Source: Clostridiaceae bacterium (GTDB lineage Bacteria; Bacillota; Clostridia; Oscillospirales; Acutalibacteraceae). From it: 6,740 nucleotides of DNA. The position numbers were made by a program, and so were the translations under genes. Under the pieces are notes generated by a model. It was not told where the DNA came from. It saw nothing but the letters and a program-made list of their open reading frames with translations, and ran no database searches. The stretch spans positions 1 to 6,740 of the forward strand of contig JAEEHZ010000103.1 in assembly GCA_016281115.1 (NCBI GenBank). The letters run 5' to 3'. Below, piece by piece: positions 5,657 to 6,740 of this stretch; the first letter of the stretch is position 1, and each line of letters starts with the position of its first letter.

Positions 5657-6049
5657 ATGAATATAGCATTAATTGCACATGATAAGAAAAAAGAACTTAT
5701 GGTTCAGTTTTGTATAGCTTATTCCGGCATTTTGGGCGAGCATACTTTGCTTGCCACCGGTACCACGGGAAAAATGGTAAGTGAAGTTGCCGGGTTGGAT
5801 GTTAAAAGATTTTTAAGCGGAGAGCAGGGAGGAATACAGCAGATTTCTTCAAGGATCTCCTGCAATGAGATAGATATGTTGCTTTATTTCAGAGATCCCA
5901 TTGCCGAAGAAACGGCTGTGGACAGCGAGATACTGCGCATATGTGACGTTCACAGTATTCCTGTGGCAACGAACATAGCAACAGCCGAAATGCTTATCCA
6001 CGGCTTAGAGCGCGGAGATCTTGACTGGAGAAATATTGTAAGAACATAA
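5657..6049 (+). CDS. Methylglyoxal-synthase-like protein, catalytic residues replaced
   Basis: This 130-residue single-domain protein resembles methylglyoxal synthase (dihydroxyacetone phosphate to methylglyoxal plus phosphate), very close to B. subtilis MgsA in outline. Conserved: IALIAHDKKK (His8-Asp9, E. coli His19-Asp20), phosphate-binding ATGTTGK (33-39), LSG (53-55), RDP (79-81) and IPVATNIATAE (101-111). Two active-site elements are lost. GGDQQ is GGIQQ (Ile60, codon ATA at 5834-5836) where the catalytic Asp71 of E. coli should be. The PHxPD loop bearing E. coli His98 and Asp101 is two residues shorter and reads EETAVDSE, without His. The reading frame is clean, and Asp to Ile needs two base changes, so sequencing error is unlikely. 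It probably cannot make methylglyoxal by the known mechanism, though it may still bind DHAP or phosphate as a sensor. It is coupled to the MinD-like gene by a 21-base gap. Confidence 0.85.
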   Translation: MNIALIAHDKKKELMVQFCIAYSGILGEHTLLATGTTGKMVSEVAGLDVKRFLSGEQGGIQQISSRISCNEIDMLLYFRDPIAEETAVDSEILRICDVHSIPVATNIATAEMLIHGLERGDLDWRNIVRT

Positions 6050-6057
6050 ATTTAATT

Positions 6058-6063
6058 GAGGAG
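6058..6063 (+). promoter_or_regulatory. Orphan Shine-Dalgarno GAGGAG in the hisS leader
   Basis: This strong site lies 8 bases after the MGS-like stop. No usable start codon follows at normal spacing: TTG at 6066 is only two bases away and reaches a stop after two codons. The conserved hisS start is 56 bases downstream, beyond a hairpin. Confidence 0.5.
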
Positions 6064-6064
6064 A

Positions 6065-6109
6065 ATTGCTGTAAAATACCGTGCATTATAATATGTGCGG
6101 TATTGCTGT
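6065..6109 (+). repeat. 8-bp direct repeat flanking a hairpin in the hisS leader
   Basis: ATTGCTGT occurs at 6065-6072 and again at 6102-6109. Between them AATACCGTGCA (6075-6085) can pair with TGTGCGGTATT (6094-6104): 11 pairs, two of them G-U, with an 8-base loop. The arrangement resembles either a small palindromic insertion with a target duplication or a structured translational spacer. It has no U-tract that would make it a standard terminator. Confidence 0.5.
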
Positions 6110-6119
6110 GTGTATTGAT

Positions 6120-6740
6120 ATGAACTTGATTACAAAAAGAGTTAAAGGCACCCAAGACGTTTTGCCTTCGCAGTCATATAAGTGGCAGTTTGTTGAGAAG
6201 CTGTTAAGCGATGAGGCAAAGCTTTGCGGATATAAAGAAATAAGAACCCCCGTGTTTGAGCATACCGAGCTTTTCAACAGAAGCGTGGGAGAGACAACAG
6301 ACGTTGTTCAAAAAGAGATGTATACCTTTGACACAAAGGGCGGAACATCTGTTACGTTGCGCCCCGAGGGTACGGCAGGAGCAGCGCGCGCAATGCTTGA
6401 AAATGCGGTTTACAACGACGGCTTGCCTATAAAGGTGTATTATAATACATCGTGTTACAGATACGAAAAACCTCAGGCAGGAAGATACCGTGAGTTTCAT
6501 CAGTTTGGTATGGAGCTTTACGGAACGCAGTCGCCGAGCGCAGACGCAGATCTGATCTGCACGGTTGACTCAATGTTTAAAAGACTGCATATAACAGATT
6601 TAAAGCTTGAGATAAATTCTATCGGCTGTCCGGCTTGCAGAGCAAAATTTCAGCAGGCTTTAAAAGAGTATTTTTCACAGTATAAAGATAAGCTTTGCGA
6701 GACCTGCCTTTCGCGTTTAGACAGAAATCCTATGAGGATA
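6120..6740 (+). CDS. hisS: Histidyl-tRNA synthetase (3'-truncated by window edge)
   Basis: It charges tRNA-His with histidine using ATP; it is a class II cytoplasmic enzyme. The 207 visible residues hold the N-terminal half. KRVKGTQDVLP is followed by motif 1 (GYKEIRTPVFEHTELFNRSVGE), the histidine/ATP site TLRPEGTAGAARA, and motif 2 (CYRYEKPQAGRYREFHQFGMELYG). Then comes INSIGCPACRAKF, with a downstream Cys pair (LCETCLSRLDRNPMRI) as in many Firmicute enzymes. The usual length is about 415-430 residues, so about half is outside the window. ATG 6120 is favoured by homology but has no Shine-Dalgarno; in-frame GTG 6108 and ATG 6093 are alternatives that add 4 or 9 residues. It lies 70 bases after the MGS-like gene, possibly in the same transcript. 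No T-box leader is visible. Confidence 0.95.
   Translation, partial: MNLITKRVKGTQDVLPSQSYKWQFVEKLLSDEAKLCGYKEIRTPVFEHTELFNRSVGETTDVVQKEMYTFDTKGGTSVTLRPEGTAGAARAMLENAVYNDGLPIKVYYNTSCYRYEKPQAGRYREFHQFGMELYGTQSPSADADLICTVDSMFKRLHITDLKLEINSIGCPACRAKFQQALKEYFSQYKDKLCETCLSRLDRNPMRI

Noticed and set aside
5657..6049. Calling this gene a functional mgsA
   Set aside because: The catalytic Asp and the His of the PHxPD loop are missing, so the symbol would imply an activity that the sequence argues against.
6050..6119. T-box riboswitch or terminator-attenuator for hisS
   Set aside because: Only 70 bases are available, with no T-box consensus and no run of T after the hairpin.
6204..6500. - strand open frame opposite hisS
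   Set aside because: It is a shadow of the conserved HisRS motif 1/motif 2 region.

Overview
The window looks like chromosomal DNA of a spore-forming Firmicute, most likely a member of the Clostridia. The reasons are a clear SpoIIID gene, strong Shine-Dalgarno sites with GTG/TTG starts, moderately low G+C by eye, and a clostridial-style MinD-like/methylglyoxal-synthase-like pair. No transposase, integrase, CRISPR array, rRNA or tRNA gene was seen.

Left block (1-3292, + strand): the 3' part of a polyphosphate kinase gene (ppk1, cut by the window edge), a 6-phosphofructokinase with an unusual GGNG...PKTIDND active-site signature, and a small PH-domain protein with an Asp-rich tail. The genes are 36 and 16 bases apart, each with a good ribosome binding site, so they are probably one operon linking phosphate storage and glycolysis. 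A 15-bp perfect hairpin (3332-3368) separates this block from the convergent genes that follow.

Middle block (3388-4694, - strand): read in its own direction, this holds spoIIID, then an XRE-family repressor with its own sigma-A-like promoter, then an ImmA/IrrE-type HELGH metallopeptidase. The last two form the classic repressor/anti-repressor-protease pair, here without any visible mobile element.

Right block (4842-6740, + strand): a strong TTGACT-17-TATCAT promoter drives a MinD-like ATPase that lacks the C-terminal membrane-targeting helix. A methylglyoxal-synthase-like protein follows 21 bases later. It keeps the phosphate-binding fold motifs but has lost the catalytic Asp (GGDQQ has become GGIQQ) and the His of the PHxPD loop. 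Next is hisS (histidyl-tRNA synthetase), cut by the right edge. Its leader carries an orphan Shine-Dalgarno site, a hairpin and an 8-bp direct repeat.

The most interesting signal is the pairing of a soluble MinD-like ATPase with a probably non-catalytic MGS-fold protein. It may be a metabolite-sensing or regulatory module derived from the min/mgsA neighbourhood of Clostridia. That is inference; the residue losses are seen directly.
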